From contig JAFRSH010000046.1 in assembly GCA_017427685.1 (NCBI GenBank), forward strand, positions 1 to 64,000: DNA of 64,000 nucleotides, given 5' to 3'. Below the pieces are notes generated by a model. It was not told where the DNA came from. It worked only from the letters and a program-made list of their open reading frames with translations, and did no database searches. Shown here piece after piece: positions 54,584 to 63,402 of the stretch. Within the stretch, counting starts at the first letter, position 1, and every line of letters starts with the position of its first letter. The DNA is from Lachnospiraceae bacterium. GTDB lineage: Bacteria; Bacillota; Clostridia; Lachnospirales; Lachnospiraceae. A program made the position numbers and the translations under genes.

Positions 54584-56254
54584 TTATTGCCAGCCTTGCC
54601 GCATCTGCTGAAGCTTGGTTTCGTCTTCCGCTCCGAACAGTTCCCTGATAAGCTCTTTCTGCGCCTCCGGATCTGTGGCGATCCTTTTCCCGGAAAGGAT
54701 ATCAGCGATCCGTGTCGTTCTTCTGAGCTGTTCAGCCTCACTTACCTGGTCATCGTTCAGGAATATCCTGTTGATTTCCGTAAACATTTCGGTGACAAGA
54801 TCCATATCTATTTTAGATGCATCTACGGTTCTTCCACCGTATTTGTTTCCGATCTCATCCACTCTCTGTCCTCCGAAACTTGAGCAGTATTCTCCGTTTC
54901 CGAGTCCGTGGGTGTGACCGAGTTGGTTCTTCTTCTTGAAGGCATCCGATTCAAACCCAAGCATCATGACGCCTTGTTCTCTAGAATTTCCCTCACGGTA
55001 ATATCTGTAAAGGTGCCCGCAGCTTCCGTCATTGAGAAGGGTTCTCCCTCCGATCCCCTTTTTCCCGAGACCTCCTACCGCAACATTTATTCCGCTTTGA
55101 TCCATATACCATCCAAGCTTCCACTTTTGTTCCTTGGCTTTGGAAGAACCGGATGCAGCGCTTGCTCTGTGAGTTGCCGCTCCTCTTTTTACGAATCCGG
55201 TGTCTTTCTCGAATCCCTTCTCAACTCCTCCCATGTACCAATCACGGAATTCCTTTATTTTATCCTTGGGAGTGTTTCTTTCCGAGGGAAGAGTGTACAT
55301 TACTCTGGAGCAGTGGGCAAATGCCGTCGCCACGCTTCCCGACCAGTCCTCCTCCGTTTTCGGAACCTTCTTCCCGTCTCCCGAGATCTTTTTAAAGCTC
55401 CCGAGTTGTGCCAAAAGAAGCGATTTCAGAATAAAGACTCTTCCGAAAACATCCCTTCCGACTGCCTTATCCTTTTCCTCTAATACGACTCCGGATTGAC
55501 GAAGCGCTTGCTCCTCTTTTTCTCCCACCTGATTGATCAAAGTATTTCTCATTATCCTGGCGTTGAGCAGGTCGTCAAGCTCCTTGCACTTTTCGGGAGT
55601 AAGATCGGTTCCGTAATCTGCCTGTCCCCTTATTCCGAGAGATATTCCGAGTCTCAAAAGGGGATGAGCGAGCATTTCATGTCCTCCCGCCTGATCCAGT
55701 TCATCGACAATCTTACTCAGATCCTCGGTCCTCCCGAGTAATGTGCTCATCTTTTGCTTTGTATACTCGATCGCCAAAGTATCCCGAAGGATCGGATCAA
55801 GCTTCTCAAAATCGTTAAACTGCCCTTCTCTGCATTTTGTATAAAGGTCGCGCTGAGTTTGAACGTGCAGATCACAGTCTTTGACCTTCTCATCGAGAAC
55901 ACTCTTCATGTAGTCGGAATTTGCAAACTTTGCAAGGTTGATCTGTGTTGTTTTTCCTTTTTCGAGATTCTCTTTATATTTTTTGCGGAGTTTCTTTGCT
56001 TCTTTTACGGAATACTTTTCCGCAGACACAGGCACCTGTTGCTGGTGCGGTGAAGTAACAATAACAGTGTCGACTGCCGATCGCATATAAATACCTAATG
56101 CCGTATTTTTTTGTTGCACAAGGAAAGGCGAGACTGTCAGATCGGTAGTTCTTTCTATGACCTCTATGTTTTGAGACTGTTGCAGATAAGTACTTTCCCA
56201 TACAGTTTTGCTGACATTGCCCTTTGTTACTCTCATGTTTATTCCGCTGCTCAT
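54584..56254 (-). CDS. Protein of unknown function, 556 residues
   Basis: I do not recognise this protein. It has no signal peptide or membrane segment. The first 70 residues are Thr/Gln-rich and low in structure, then a charged helical region (SVKEAKKLRKKYKENLEKGKTTQINLAKF) and a mixed region with LRLGISLGIRGQADYG. The C-terminal 200 residues contain GWYMDQSGINVAVGGLGKKGIGGRTLL, MMLGFESDAFKKKNQLGHTHGLGNGEYCSSFGGQ; the HTHG and Cys in this last phrase could be catalytic. It might be an effector or toxin, but nothing proves it. ATG 56254 follows GGGGGAGTAAA. Forms an operon with the GNAT gene. Confidence 0.65.
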   Translation of the reverse strand: MSSGINMRVTKGNVSKTVWESTYLQQSQNIEVIERTTDLTVSPFLVQQKNTALGIYMRSAVDTVIVTSPHQQQVPVSAEKYSVKEAKKLRKKYKENLEKGKTTQINLAKFANSDYMKSVLDEKVKDCDLHVQTQRDLYTKCREGQFNDFEKLDPILRDTLAIEYTKQKMSTLLGRTEDLSKIVDELDQAGGHEMLAHPLLRLGISLGIRGQADYGTDLTPEKCKELDDLLNARIMRNTLINQVGEKEEQALRQSGVVLEEKDKAVGRDVFGRVFILKSLLLAQLGSFKKISGDGKKVPKTEEDWSGSVATAFAHCSRVMYTLPSERNTPKDKIKEFRDWYMGGVEKGFEKDTGFVKRGAATHRASAASGSSKAKEQKWKLGWYMDQSGINVAVGGLGKKGIGGRTLLNDGSCGHLYRYYREGNSREQGVMMLGFESDAFKKKNQLGHTHGLGNGEYCSSFGGQRVDEIGNKYGGRTVDASKIDMDLVTEMFTEINRIFLNDDQVSEAEQLRRTTRIADILSGKRIATDPEAQKELIRELFGAEDETKLQQMRQGWQ

Positions 56255-56448
56255 TTTACTCCCCCTTTTTTAGAAAAGAATATGGTTTAATTGTTCCTTT
56301 GTTGATCTGTCAGTCCTCTTTTTATTATATACGTTTTTCTTTCGATAATCCATCAAATCGAGCAGGCTGACTCCTACCCGATGATCATTCACTCAGCCAT
56401 CTGTTTGTAAACAAGCTTGCAGCAGATGACATTCGTTTGTCGCACAGA

Positions 56449-56480
56449 AAAACGCATCGGCGTCCGGGCCAATGCGTTTT
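56449..56480 (-). terminator. Terminator of the two-component operon
   Basis: AAAACGCAT/ATGCGTTTT stem with GGC/GCC inner pairs; on the minus strand it is followed by TTCTG. It lies 8 bases past the histidine kinase stop. Upstream, bases 56255-56448 show no gene. Confidence 0.85.
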
Positions 56481-56487
56481 AATCTCT

Positions 56488-58239
56488 TTATTCACTTTTC
56501 AATGATTCAAACACAGACTGATCCGCTTCTTCTGTTCCAAATCCCGGAACCGTCCGTTCCGTGAAAGGATTCTCAATCTTCTCTACCTTGGGTTCGAGCA
56601 CAAGCTCGATTCCGGGGCCGGCCTCCATCCTCACACCCACAAGATTTCCTGCGGGTTCCGAAATGATCTCCGCTTCTACCCTTTCAGGTTGATCCGGTGC
56701 GACAGGGACTTCCGGCTGTGCTGTGATCGGCCTTGCTTCGAGCGTGATCTCAGGGGTTGTCTGTGTCGCGGGAGTTACCTGCGCTACGGGAGTTGTCTGT
56801 GCCGCAGGTGCTGCCTGTGCGTTCCCGGCTCCGACGTTCATGCCTGCGTCCGTCCCGGGTACTACATGGCTTTCCGGGAAGGATACTGTAAAGCGTGTTC
56901 CGAGGTCTGTTCTCGAGATAACATCCACACGTCCCTCGTGGGCGTCCACGATCCACTTCGCGATCGAAAGTCCGAGACCCGATCCTCCGGTCTTGCCGTT
57001 ACGCGCCTTGTCCGAGCGGTAGAAACGTTCAAAGATGTGCTTCAGGTCTTCGGCTTCGATGCCGGTTCCTTCATCCTGAACCACGTACGAAACATGTCCG
57101 TTGTTGCTCGTCACACCGAGTGAGATGGTATTGCCCTTCGCCGTATACTTGGCGGCGTTCTGAACAAAGATACGCATCGACTGCTTGATCATGGAGACGT
57201 CTCCTCTGATCATCATGGGGGGAGCCGCCGAAAGTATGAGAGCGGAATCCTGCTCGTTCTCTCCTCCGCAATCAACGCCCTGGACCGTGAACCTGTACTC
57301 ATGGTCCGCATCTATCATCATCGACTCCTCAAAGACTTCGCGAACGATCTCCTTAAGGTCGATATCGACGATCTTTAATATGTTGCGTCCGCTGTCGCCA
57401 CGTGCCAGGAACAGCAGCTGCTCAACAAGATCCTTCATGTACTGCGACTCATGCTTTAAAGCTTCGATCGACTCGTTGAGTACTGCGGGGTCTTCCTTGC
57501 CCCAACGGTCGAGCATGTTGACGTAGCCCTGTACGACCGCGATGGGGGTACGAAGCTCATGCGACGCGTCGGACACAAAACGTGTCTGCTGCATCTGGGC
57601 TTCCTTCATGCGGGAAAGCAATCCGTTGAGCGCGGTCTCAATGCCCTGAAGATCCTTGTCCTGAGTTTCGATCCTGACGTTCTCTTCCGTTCCGTTCACG
57701 TCCCTGATCGCCTTCTCAAGGTTCTCGAGGTGTGTCGCGTCGAGAGGGATATTGCTGATGACCTCTGCGCGGGACGCAAGGTCGTTAAGCGGTTGAAGCT
57801 TTCTTCTGATCCTTCCTGTCCTGAACATCGAGAAGAAAAGAGAGAAGAACTGGAACGCCCATACTGCCGAAAATACAGGAACCAGGAACTCTACCATGGG
57901 TCTGATCTGTTTGTAGAAAGTCGTCCCGTCCCTAAGCGCGAGCTCAAACGCCATCGCGTTCTGGGGATCGCGCCCGAATGCGAGTCCGGTGATCTCGCGC
58001 CATCCTCCGGGGATGCTGTTAAACGTAGTCACCGCATCATATGCCGCGAAAACAAAAAGCAGAAAAATGTCGAACAGAATAAAGGAAACGAGCTTACTGC
58101 GCCAGAAGCTCCAATTGATCTTCCTGGCGATGGATGACATTCGCTCCTTACGCTCTTTCTTCTCGCGTCTGGAAGGATCGGTGCCTCTTTCGGGTCTTCG
58201 GTTCTGGTTTGGATTGTACGGAATCTCTTCGCGCATCAC
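56488..58239 (-). CDS. Membrane sensor histidine kinase with a long C-terminal tail
   Basis: A 583-residue class I histidine kinase. Two membrane helices (about 47-68, FILFDIFLLFVFAAYDAV, and 115-138, FLVPVFSAVWAFQFFSLFF) bracket a short extracytoplasmic loop; a HAMP-like linker follows. The H box is FVSDASHELRTPIAVV (phosphoacceptor about residue 226), the N box is FVQNAAKYT, the G boxes VQDEGTGI and GGSGLGLSIAKWIV. After the kinase core at about residue 470 there is a 110-residue tail rich in Ala/Thr/Pro/Gln repeats (AAQTTPVAQVTPATQTTPE) that is unusual for such kinases. Its start overlaps the response regulator stop by 4 bases. Confidence 0.93.
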   Translation of the reverse strand: MMREEIPYNPNQNRRPERGTDPSRREKKERKERMSSIARKINWSFWRSKLVSFILFDIFLLFVFAAYDAVTTFNSIPGGWREITGLAFGRDPQNAMAFELALRDGTTFYKQIRPMVEFLVPVFSAVWAFQFFSLFFSMFRTGRIRRKLQPLNDLASRAEVISNIPLDATHLENLEKAIRDVNGTEENVRIETQDKDLQGIETALNGLLSRMKEAQMQQTRFVSDASHELRTPIAVVQGYVNMLDRWGKEDPAVLNESIEALKHESQYMKDLVEQLLFLARGDSGRNILKIVDIDLKEIVREVFEESMMIDADHEYRFTVQGVDCGGENEQDSALILSAAPPMMIRGDVSMIKQSMRIFVQNAAKYTAKGNTISLGVTSNNGHVSYVVQDEGTGIEAEDLKHIFERFYRSDKARNGKTGGSGLGLSIAKWIVDAHEGRVDVISRTDLGTRFTVSFPESHVVPGTDAGMNVGAGNAQAAPAAQTTPVAQVTPATQTTPEITLEARPITAQPEVPVAPDQPERVEAEIISEPAGNLVGVRMEAGPGIELVLEPKVEKIENPFTERTVPGFGTEEADQSVFESLKSE

Positions 58240-58934
58240 TTCACCTCCCCGGCCTCTTCCCTGATCACATAGCCCACACCGCGAACAGTGCTGATCAGCT
58301 TGATCCCGAATCTGTCATCGATCTTGGTCCTTATATATCTGACATACACGTCGATAATGTTCGTCTCTCCCACATAATCGTAGCCGCAGACCTCACTGAT
58401 GAGCTTGTCGCGGTTGAGTACGATGTTCTTGTTCTTCATGAGCAGACGAAGAAGCTCAAACTCTCTGTTGGTGAGCTCGATATCCTCGCCGCCGACCGTA
58501 ACCTCGTGTCTGTCCGCATCAAGGGTGACACCGTTGACGGTCATCTTCTCGCTCGTTTCCTGACCGGTCGCGCCGCCCTTCTTCTTGAGCGCAACTCGGA
58601 TCCTGGCGAGAAGCTCTTCGATGGCAAAGGGCTTCGTAAGGTAATCATCGGCTCCCGCATCAAGACCCGACACTTTGTCCATGACCGCGTCTCTGGCGGT
58701 CAGCATGATGACGGGCGTGTCTTTGACGGCTCTGAGGCGCCTTAAGACCTCCATGCCGTTCAGAAGCGGAAGCATTATGTCAAGGATGATCAGATCGACA
58801 TCAGAGGAGAGGGCCTTTTCGAGACCCTCTCTTCCGTCAAAAGCTTTGTCCGTATCGTATCCTTCATGCTTTAATTCAAGCTCCACAAATCTTGCGATGC
58901 TCTCTTCGTCTTCAATAATAAGTATACGGGTCAT
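58236..58934 (-). CDS. OmpR-family response regulator
   Basis: A 232-residue regulator: receiver domain with acidic pair E8/D9/E10, phosphorylation site D52 (IILDIMLP), the switch Thr (VIMLTARDA) and conserved Lys (YLTKPF), then an OmpR-type winged helix (IELTNREFELLRLLMKNKNIVLNRDKLISEVCGYDY, VRYIRTKIDDR, TVRGVGYVI). It is the cognate partner of the kinase, by the ATGA overlap. Located 9 bases after the DUF4342 gene. Confidence 0.96.
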   Translation of the reverse strand: MTRILIIEDEESIARFVELELKHEGYDTDKAFDGREGLEKALSSDVDLIILDIMLPLLNGMEVLRRLRAVKDTPVIMLTARDAVMDKVSGLDAGADDYLTKPFAIEELLARIRVALKKKGGATGQETSEKMTVNGVTLDADRHEVTVGGEDIELTNREFELLRLLMKNKNIVLNRDKLISEVCGYDYVGETNIIDVYVRYIRTKIDDRFGIKLISTVRGVGYVIREEAGEVK

Positions 58935-58943
58935 GTCTGCTCC

Positions 58944-59495
58944 TTAGTTTTGGCCGTTGCCGTTCTTGTTGCTGTTCTTGAAATCGTTTCTGATGTCGTT
59001 GGCTGCGTTGGTGGCTTTGTCACAGAATGCGTTAAGGTCTACCTCGATCTTGCTGCCGCCCTTAAAGCTGTATCTGAAGTCGAAGAAGAGTCCGATGATC
59101 ATAAGCGGAACCACAACCCAGAAGAAACCGAACATGAGGAGGATCAGTACAAGCACGGGCATCTGTCCGACTTCGTTTCCCTGCTTCGAGATGACGAATC
59201 TGTTCTCCCAGCTCTTCTTGATGAGATTTCCGACCCAGGCGAAGAATGCTCCGATGCTGTCGCCGGCATCGTTTGTCTTTTTCTCTGACTTGGGGGGCTC
59301 TGTAACAAGAAGGTTTGTGTGGTTCTCCCAGCCTGTCGAGTAGTTCGCGTTCGACGATGCTGTCTTGCCCTGCTTCTCGAGTGCGATCACCGCATCAAGC
59401 AGATCGTAATTGTTGGCTTCAAGTGCTGCCTTTGCTTCCTCGTAGGAAACTCCTGTCTTCTCTCTGATCTTCTCAACTTTCTCGAAATTATCCAT
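58944..59495 (-). CDS. UBA-DUF4342 membrane protein
   Basis: A 183-residue protein. Residues 1-42 form a UBA-like three-helix motif (KIREKTGVSYEEAKAALEANNYDLLDAVIALEKQG), as in elongation factor Ts. Then a linker, a DUF4342 domain (FFAWVGNLIKKSWENRFVISKQGNEVGQMPVLVLILLMFG) with a membrane segment at about 118-140, and a polar tail ending in KNSNKNGNGQN. DUF4342 genes are commonly linked to two-component systems, as here: it is the first gene of the operon. Function unknown. Confidence 0.88.
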   Translation of the reverse strand: MDNFEKVEKIREKTGVSYEEAKAALEANNYDLLDAVIALEKQGKTASSNANYSTGWENHTNLLVTEPPKSEKKTNDAGDSIGAFFAWVGNLIKKSWENRFVISKQGNEVGQMPVLVLILLMFGFFWVVVPLMIIGLFFDFRYSFKGGSKIEVDLNAFCDKATNAANDIRNDFKNSNKNGNGQN

Positions 59496-59688
59496 TATCT
59501 TTACCTCTCTTAATCTTGTGTTGTTTATATTGTAAAGTCAATTTTCGAGGCGGGTGGCCTTTCCGTCTCTGTGAACTTTGTCTGAGTCCTGTGCGTCTCG
59601 GCTCTCTCAGTCCGTCACCCTCAGGACATCCTCATAATACAACACGTGGATTAAAGAAAAATGTAACGAAGATTAAAAACACATTAAT

Positions 59689-60597
59689 TTATGACTCTTT
59701 CCTTTCGGCCAGATACCTTGCGAGTCCGTCCTTCCACTCGGGAAGAGGCCCGAAGCCGTGGCGGCCGAGCTTGCTGCAGTCGAAGCGCGAGTTAAGGGGT
59801 CTTCGCGCCGGACTCTTAAAGTCTGCCGTTTTGACGGGCACGACCCTGACATCGCTCCCGGCCGCGCGGAAGATCTCCCTCGCGAACCCCGCTCTCGAAA
59901 CGAATCCGCCGGAAGCGGCAAGGTTGTAGGTCCCGTACTCCGAGGACTCCGCGATATCACAGATCACGCTTGCGGCGTCTGACGTATATGTGGGCGTCCC
60001 GAATTGGTCGTCCACGACGCTCACTTCCTGCCTCCCTTGTGCGACCCTAAGCATCTTCTCGACGAAATTGTCGCCGTACTTTCCGAAGGTCCAGGAGACT
60101 CTGACCACGAAGTGCTCTGCAAGTGTTTCCCTGACCGCCCTCTCGCCTTCAAGCTTTGTGGCTCCGTAGACGTTGAGGGGATCAAAGTCCTCGCTGTCGG
60201 CGCCGTAGGGCTTTTCGCCCGTTCCGCCGAACACGTAATCGGTACTTATATAAAGAAGCTTGGCTCCGTGTGACGCACAAAGACCCGCGAGCAGGCGTGT
60301 GCTGCCTGCGTTGATCTTCGTGACGAGGTCTCGGTTCTCTTCTTTCTCGGCTTCGTCAACCGCCGTCCACGACGCACAGTGAATAACCGCATCGGGAAGC
60401 GCCGCTCCGAAAGCCGTCTTTACGGCTGTGTCATCCGCCAGATCGAACGCCAGGTACGTAAACCCGGGCTGCGCAACGAGCTCCTTCGGGGCTTCCTGTT
60501 TTCTTCCGCTGCCGAAGACCGTCTCTCCACGGGCCAAAAGCTTGGCGGCAACCTCCGCTCCGAGCTGTCCCGTGACTCCTGTAACCAAATATCTCAT
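59689..60597 (-). CDS. rmlD: dTDP-4-dehydrorhamnose reductase
   Basis: Final reduction giving dTDP-L-rhamnose. The 302-residue short-chain dehydrogenase has the NADPH Gly motif VTGVTGQLGAEVA, the catalytic YGATK (YxxxK) after LYISTDYVFGGTGEKPYG, and RVSWTFGKYGDNFVEKML. The last residues PLNSRFDCSKL are the family end motif. It lies 63 bases downstream of rmlA. rmlB and rmlC are not in the window. Confidence 0.93.
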   Translation of the reverse strand: MRYLVTGVTGQLGAEVAAKLLARGETVFGSGRKQEAPKELVAQPGFTYLAFDLADDTAVKTAFGAALPDAVIHCASWTAVDEAEKEENRDLVTKINAGSTRLLAGLCASHGAKLLYISTDYVFGGTGEKPYGADSEDFDPLNVYGATKLEGERAVRETLAEHFVVRVSWTFGKYGDNFVEKMLRVAQGRQEVSVVDDQFGTPTYTSDAASVICDIAESSEYGTYNLAASGGFVSRAGFAREIFRAAGSDVRVVPVKTADFKSPARRPLNSRFDCSKLGRHGFGPLPEWKDGLARYLAERKES

Positions 60598-60660
60598 CTC
60601 TTGTTCCGTTCTGTCCTCTATTTTCTGAACTCATTGGATCAACGCCTGCTCTCTGACCGG

Positions 60661-61437
60661 TCAGTCCAGGCCGCCGATAACACACCCTGTCTTTCTCTGC
60701 TTCCTGCGAACGAACTCGCCCGCTGCCCTCAGTGACTCGATCGTTCCCGCGTCGATCCAGTTGTAGCCTCTCCCGAGCCGCTCGACCCTGAGTCTTCCTT
60801 CCTTAAGGTAGGTGTTCGTCAGATCCGTGATCTCGATCTCTCCTCGCTTCGAAGGCTTCAGCTTCTCCGCCCGCTCCGAAACTCCCGCGGGGTAGAAGTA
60901 GAGTCCCGTCACGGCGTAACTGCTTTTCGGGTTCTTCGGCTTCTCCTCGATCGATTCGGGGTTGCCCTTATCATCAAAACCCACGACACCGAAGCGCTCG
61001 GGGTCCTTTACCTTATATGCGAAAACGGTGGCTTTTCCTCCCTCAGCTCCTGCCTCACATTCCTTCACCGCTCTCCGTAACTTCGCGGTCAGACCCTTGC
61101 CGTAGAAGATGTTGTCTCCGAGGATCATGGCGCAGGCATCGTCTCCGATGAACTCCTTGCCGAGCGTGAATGCCTGTGCAAGTCCTCCGGGAGAGGGCTG
61201 CACTTTATACGACAGCTGTAGTCCATATTCGTTTCCGTTTCCGAGGAGCCCTTCGAATCTCGGCGTGTCCATAGGCGTCGATATAATAAGGATCTGAGTG
61301 ATCCCCGCGCTCTTTAAGACACTGAGGGGATAGTAGATCATGGGCTTGTCGTAAACCGGAAGAAGCTGCTTTGATGTCACAAGCGTAAGGGGGTGAAGGC
61401 GGGTGCCTGTCCCTCCGGCAAGAATAATACCTTTCAT
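60661..61437 (-). CDS. rmlA: Glucose-1-phosphate thymidylyltransferase, short form
   Basis: Makes dTDP-glucose from dTTP and glucose 1-phosphate. The catalytic motifs [37 protein letters not shown] and EEKPKNPKS are complete. At 258 residues it is about 30 shorter than the usual RmlA: after [13 protein letters not shown] it ends in [14 protein letters not shown], lacking the last helix region that contributes to the tetramer's allosteric site. It could be the natural short class (SpsI-like) or slightly truncated. ATG 61437 follows GAGGAGGGCAC. Confidence 0.88.
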   Translation of the reverse strand: MKGIILAGGTGTRLHPLTLVTSKQLLPVYDKPMIYYPLSVLKSAGITQILIISTPMDTPRFEGLLGNGNEYGLQLSYKVQPSPGGLAQAFTLGKEFIGDDACAMILGDNIFYGKGLTAKLRRAVKECEAGAEGGKATVFAYKVKDPERFGVVGFDDKGNPESIEEKPKNPKSSYAVTGLYFYPAGVSERAEKLKPSKRGEIEITDLTNTYLKEGRLRVERLGRGYNWIDAGTIESLRAAGEFVRRKQRKTGCVIGGLD

Positions 61438-61469
61438 GTGCCCTCCTCATTAGAAACGTTTTTAGACTG

Positions 61470-61549
61470 CTTCTGTTTCCTTGTAATACACATAACTACG
61501 TATAAGAGTCCTCTTTATAAGCGGTTCTAAACCGCTTCTGTTTCCTTGC
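61470..61549 (+). repeat. Imperfect tandem duplication in the rmlA-MATE intergenic region
   Basis: GCTTCTGTTTCCTTG occurs at about 61470-61484 and 61535-61549, with further matching bases (AG-ACTCT-C..TT) in the following 20 bases, a period of 65 bp. Between them a perfect AAGCGGTT-CTA-AACCGCTT hairpin (61519-61537) sits. Confidence 0.7.
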
Positions 61550-61600
61550 TGTATCAGGACTCTCTTTGAAGTCGGTTTCTCGTTTTCCGAAATATAATGC

Positions 61601-61628
61601 TTGATTAGAATTCTACTTCATGTATAAT
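61601..61628 (+). promoter_or_regulatory. Promoter of the MATE gene
   Basis: TTGATT, 16-base spacer, TATAAT on the plus strand. The leader that follows contains two hairpins (GGCTGTAAAACAGCC at 61639-61653 and CCCCG...CGGGG at 61658-61674) before the start codon. Confidence 0.8.
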
Positions 61629-61712
61629 ATGAAACCTAGGCTGTAAAACAGCCGTTGTCCCCGCGTGCTTCGGGGGCTTCACACATTATTGAAAAGGACC
61701 CGCGCTTTGATC

Positions 61713-63125
61713 ATGAACGACGATTTTGAAAACAACAACTTAATGCCTTCCGAGAACGAAGCGGACCCTGCCGTTCGCAGAGCCGAAGAGAACAAGATGG
61801 GAACGATGCCCATCAACAGGCTCCTCATCACCATGTCTCTGCCTATGATGGCGTCCATGCTCGTTCAGGCACTTTATAATATAGTAGACAGCATCTTTGT
61901 GTCAAGAATCCACGAGGATGCGCTTTCCGCCGTTTCGATGGCTTTCCCCATCCAGCTGCTGCTTGTGGCTCTCGGTATGGGTATCGGTGTCGGCGTGAAC
62001 GCGATACTTTCGAAAGCTCTCGGAAGCAAGGACAACGAAAGGGCAAATCTCTCGGCCAGGAACGGTATCTTCCTGTCGCTCGTCTGCTACCTGATATTCC
62101 TGCTTGTGGGACTCTTCCTGATCAAGCCCTTCTATACTTCGATGACCGACATCGAATCGATCATCGACTACGGTGTTTCCTACCTCACGATCTGCGCGAC
62201 ATGCTCGTTCGGTGTTTTCGCCCAGTTCATGTTTGAGAGACTCCTTGTTTCGACGGGCAGAACCTTCCTTTCGATGATCACACAGGGCACGGGTGCCATC
62301 ATTAACATCATCCTCGATCCAATCCTGATCTTCGGTTATTTCGGACTTCCCGCTATGGGCGTAGCCGGTGCCGCAATCGCTACCGTTATCGGACAGTGCG
62401 TGGCTGCATGCCTGGCGATCTACTTCAATCACCACAGGAACCCCGACATCGACATCTCGATGAAGGGCTTCCATCCCGATGCACGCATGATCCTCGATAT
62501 CCTTCGTATCGGTATCCCTTCCATGATCATGCAGGCCATCGGTTCCATCATGAACTATGTCATGAACAGGGTGCTCATCGGCTTTTCGTCGACGGCTGTT
62601 GCCGTGTTCGGTGCGTATTACAAGATGCAGAGCTTTATCTTCATGCCGATCTTCGGACTCAACGGCGGTATCGTGCCGATCATCGCTTACAACTTCGGCG
62701 CCAAACGTCGCGACAGGATGATGAAGACCTGGCGACTTGCCTGGATTTACGCCACCGCCATCATGGGTATCGGAACCGCCCTTTTCCTCTCGATCCCTCA
62801 GGTCATGCTCTCGTTCTTTGAGGCTTCGGATACCATGACCGAGATGGGGATCACCGCCTTCAGGATCATAAGCGTTCACTTCCCGATCGCCGCTTTCTGT
62901 ATAGTAACGGGTACGCTGTTCCAGGCTCTCGGAAAGAGTATGTACAGTATGGTCGTTTCGATCATGCGTCAGCTCATTGCTCTCGTTCCCGCGGCTCTGA
63001 TCCTCGCTTCCTTCGGAGACGTCAACCTCGTATGGTGGGCTTTCCCCATCGCCGAGATCATGTCGGCGGCTACGACGATCTTCTACTTCCTGAGGATACA
63101 CAAAAAGATCATACAAAAGATCTGA
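61713..63125 (+). CDS. MATE-family multidrug/metabolite efflux transporter
   Basis: A 470-residue transporter with twelve membrane helices. The first helices carry MPINRLLITMSLPMMASMLVQALYNIVDSIFVSRIHEDALSAVSMAFPIQ, the DinF/NorM-type signature; helices 7-12 repeat the arrangement (GIPSMIMQAIGSIMNYVMNRVLIGFSSTAVAVFGAYYKMQ). MATE proteins exchange Na+ or H+ for drugs or metabolites. The ATG at 61713 is 14 bases from AAAAGGA; a TTG two codons upstream (61707) is at the better 8-base spacing and may be the true start. Confidence 0.93.
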   Translation: MNDDFENNNLMPSENEADPAVRRAEENKMGTMPINRLLITMSLPMMASMLVQALYNIVDSIFVSRIHEDALSAVSMAFPIQLLLVALGMGIGVGVNAILSKALGSKDNERANLSARNGIFLSLVCYLIFLLVGLFLIKPFYTSMTDIESIIDYGVSYLTICATCSFGVFAQFMFERLLVSTGRTFLSMITQGTGAIINIILDPILIFGYFGLPAMGVAGAAIATVIGQCVAACLAIYFNHHRNPDIDISMKGFHPDARMILDILRIGIPSMIMQAIGSIMNYVMNRVLIGFSSTAVAVFGAYYKMQSFIFMPIFGLNGGIVPIIAYNFGAKRRDRMMKTWRLAWIYATAIMGIGTALFLSIPQVMLSFFEASDTMTEMGITAFRIISVHFPIAAFCIVTGTLFQALGKSMYSMVVSIMRQLIALVPAALILASFGDVNLVWWAFPIAEIMSAATTIFYFLRIHKKIIQKI

Positions 63126-63160
63126 GTCCGACACTTTTATTTTACTATCAGGGAACTTTT

Positions 63161-63209
63161 AAGTCCACCGTGAAATCAGGCTTTTCGCCCGTTTCCCGGT
63201 GGACTTTTT
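63161..63209 (+). terminator. Terminator of the MATE gene
   Basis: Perfect AAGTCCACCG/CGGTGGACTT stem with an inner GAAA..TTTC pairing, then TTTTTGTG; 36 bases past the stop. Confidence 0.85.
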
Positions 63210-63272
63210 GTGTTACGCGACCTTACGGTTTCATATGCTAACACTTTATCAAAATAAAATGGAACCGACCCT

Positions 63273-63385
63273 GCTCCCCCTTCGTCTATTTATCAGAACG
63301 GCGAAAGTGCTGACCGGTAAGCACGGACTCGCCGGGGGAGAGAAACAGCAACAGATTTACCGGCTCCGCTATTTATTCAGGGAGC
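63273..63385 (+). promoter_or_regulatory. Structured leader with pseudoknot, candidate riboswitch-like element
   Basis: Helix 1 is CTCCCCC (63274-63280) with GGGGGAG (63334-63340); helix 2 is GGCGA (63300-63304) with TCGCC (63329-63333), stacked directly on helix 1 on its 3' side; helix 3 is GTGCT (63307-63311) with AGCAC (63320-63324). Its loop CCGGTAA (63314-63320) is fully complementary to TTACCGG (63357-63363), a 7-bp pseudoknot. TTACCGG is followed by GCTCC, which pairs with GGAGC at 63381-63385 next to the ribosome site at 63391-63396. I do not match it to a known riboswitch class. Confidence 0.5.
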
Positions 63386-63402
63386 AAGAAGAGGAGAATA
63401 TT

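Noticed and set aside
61902..63134. Minus-strand open frame of 410 codons opposite the MATE gene
   Set aside because: Highly charged, motif-free translation typical of the antisense of a membrane protein gene.
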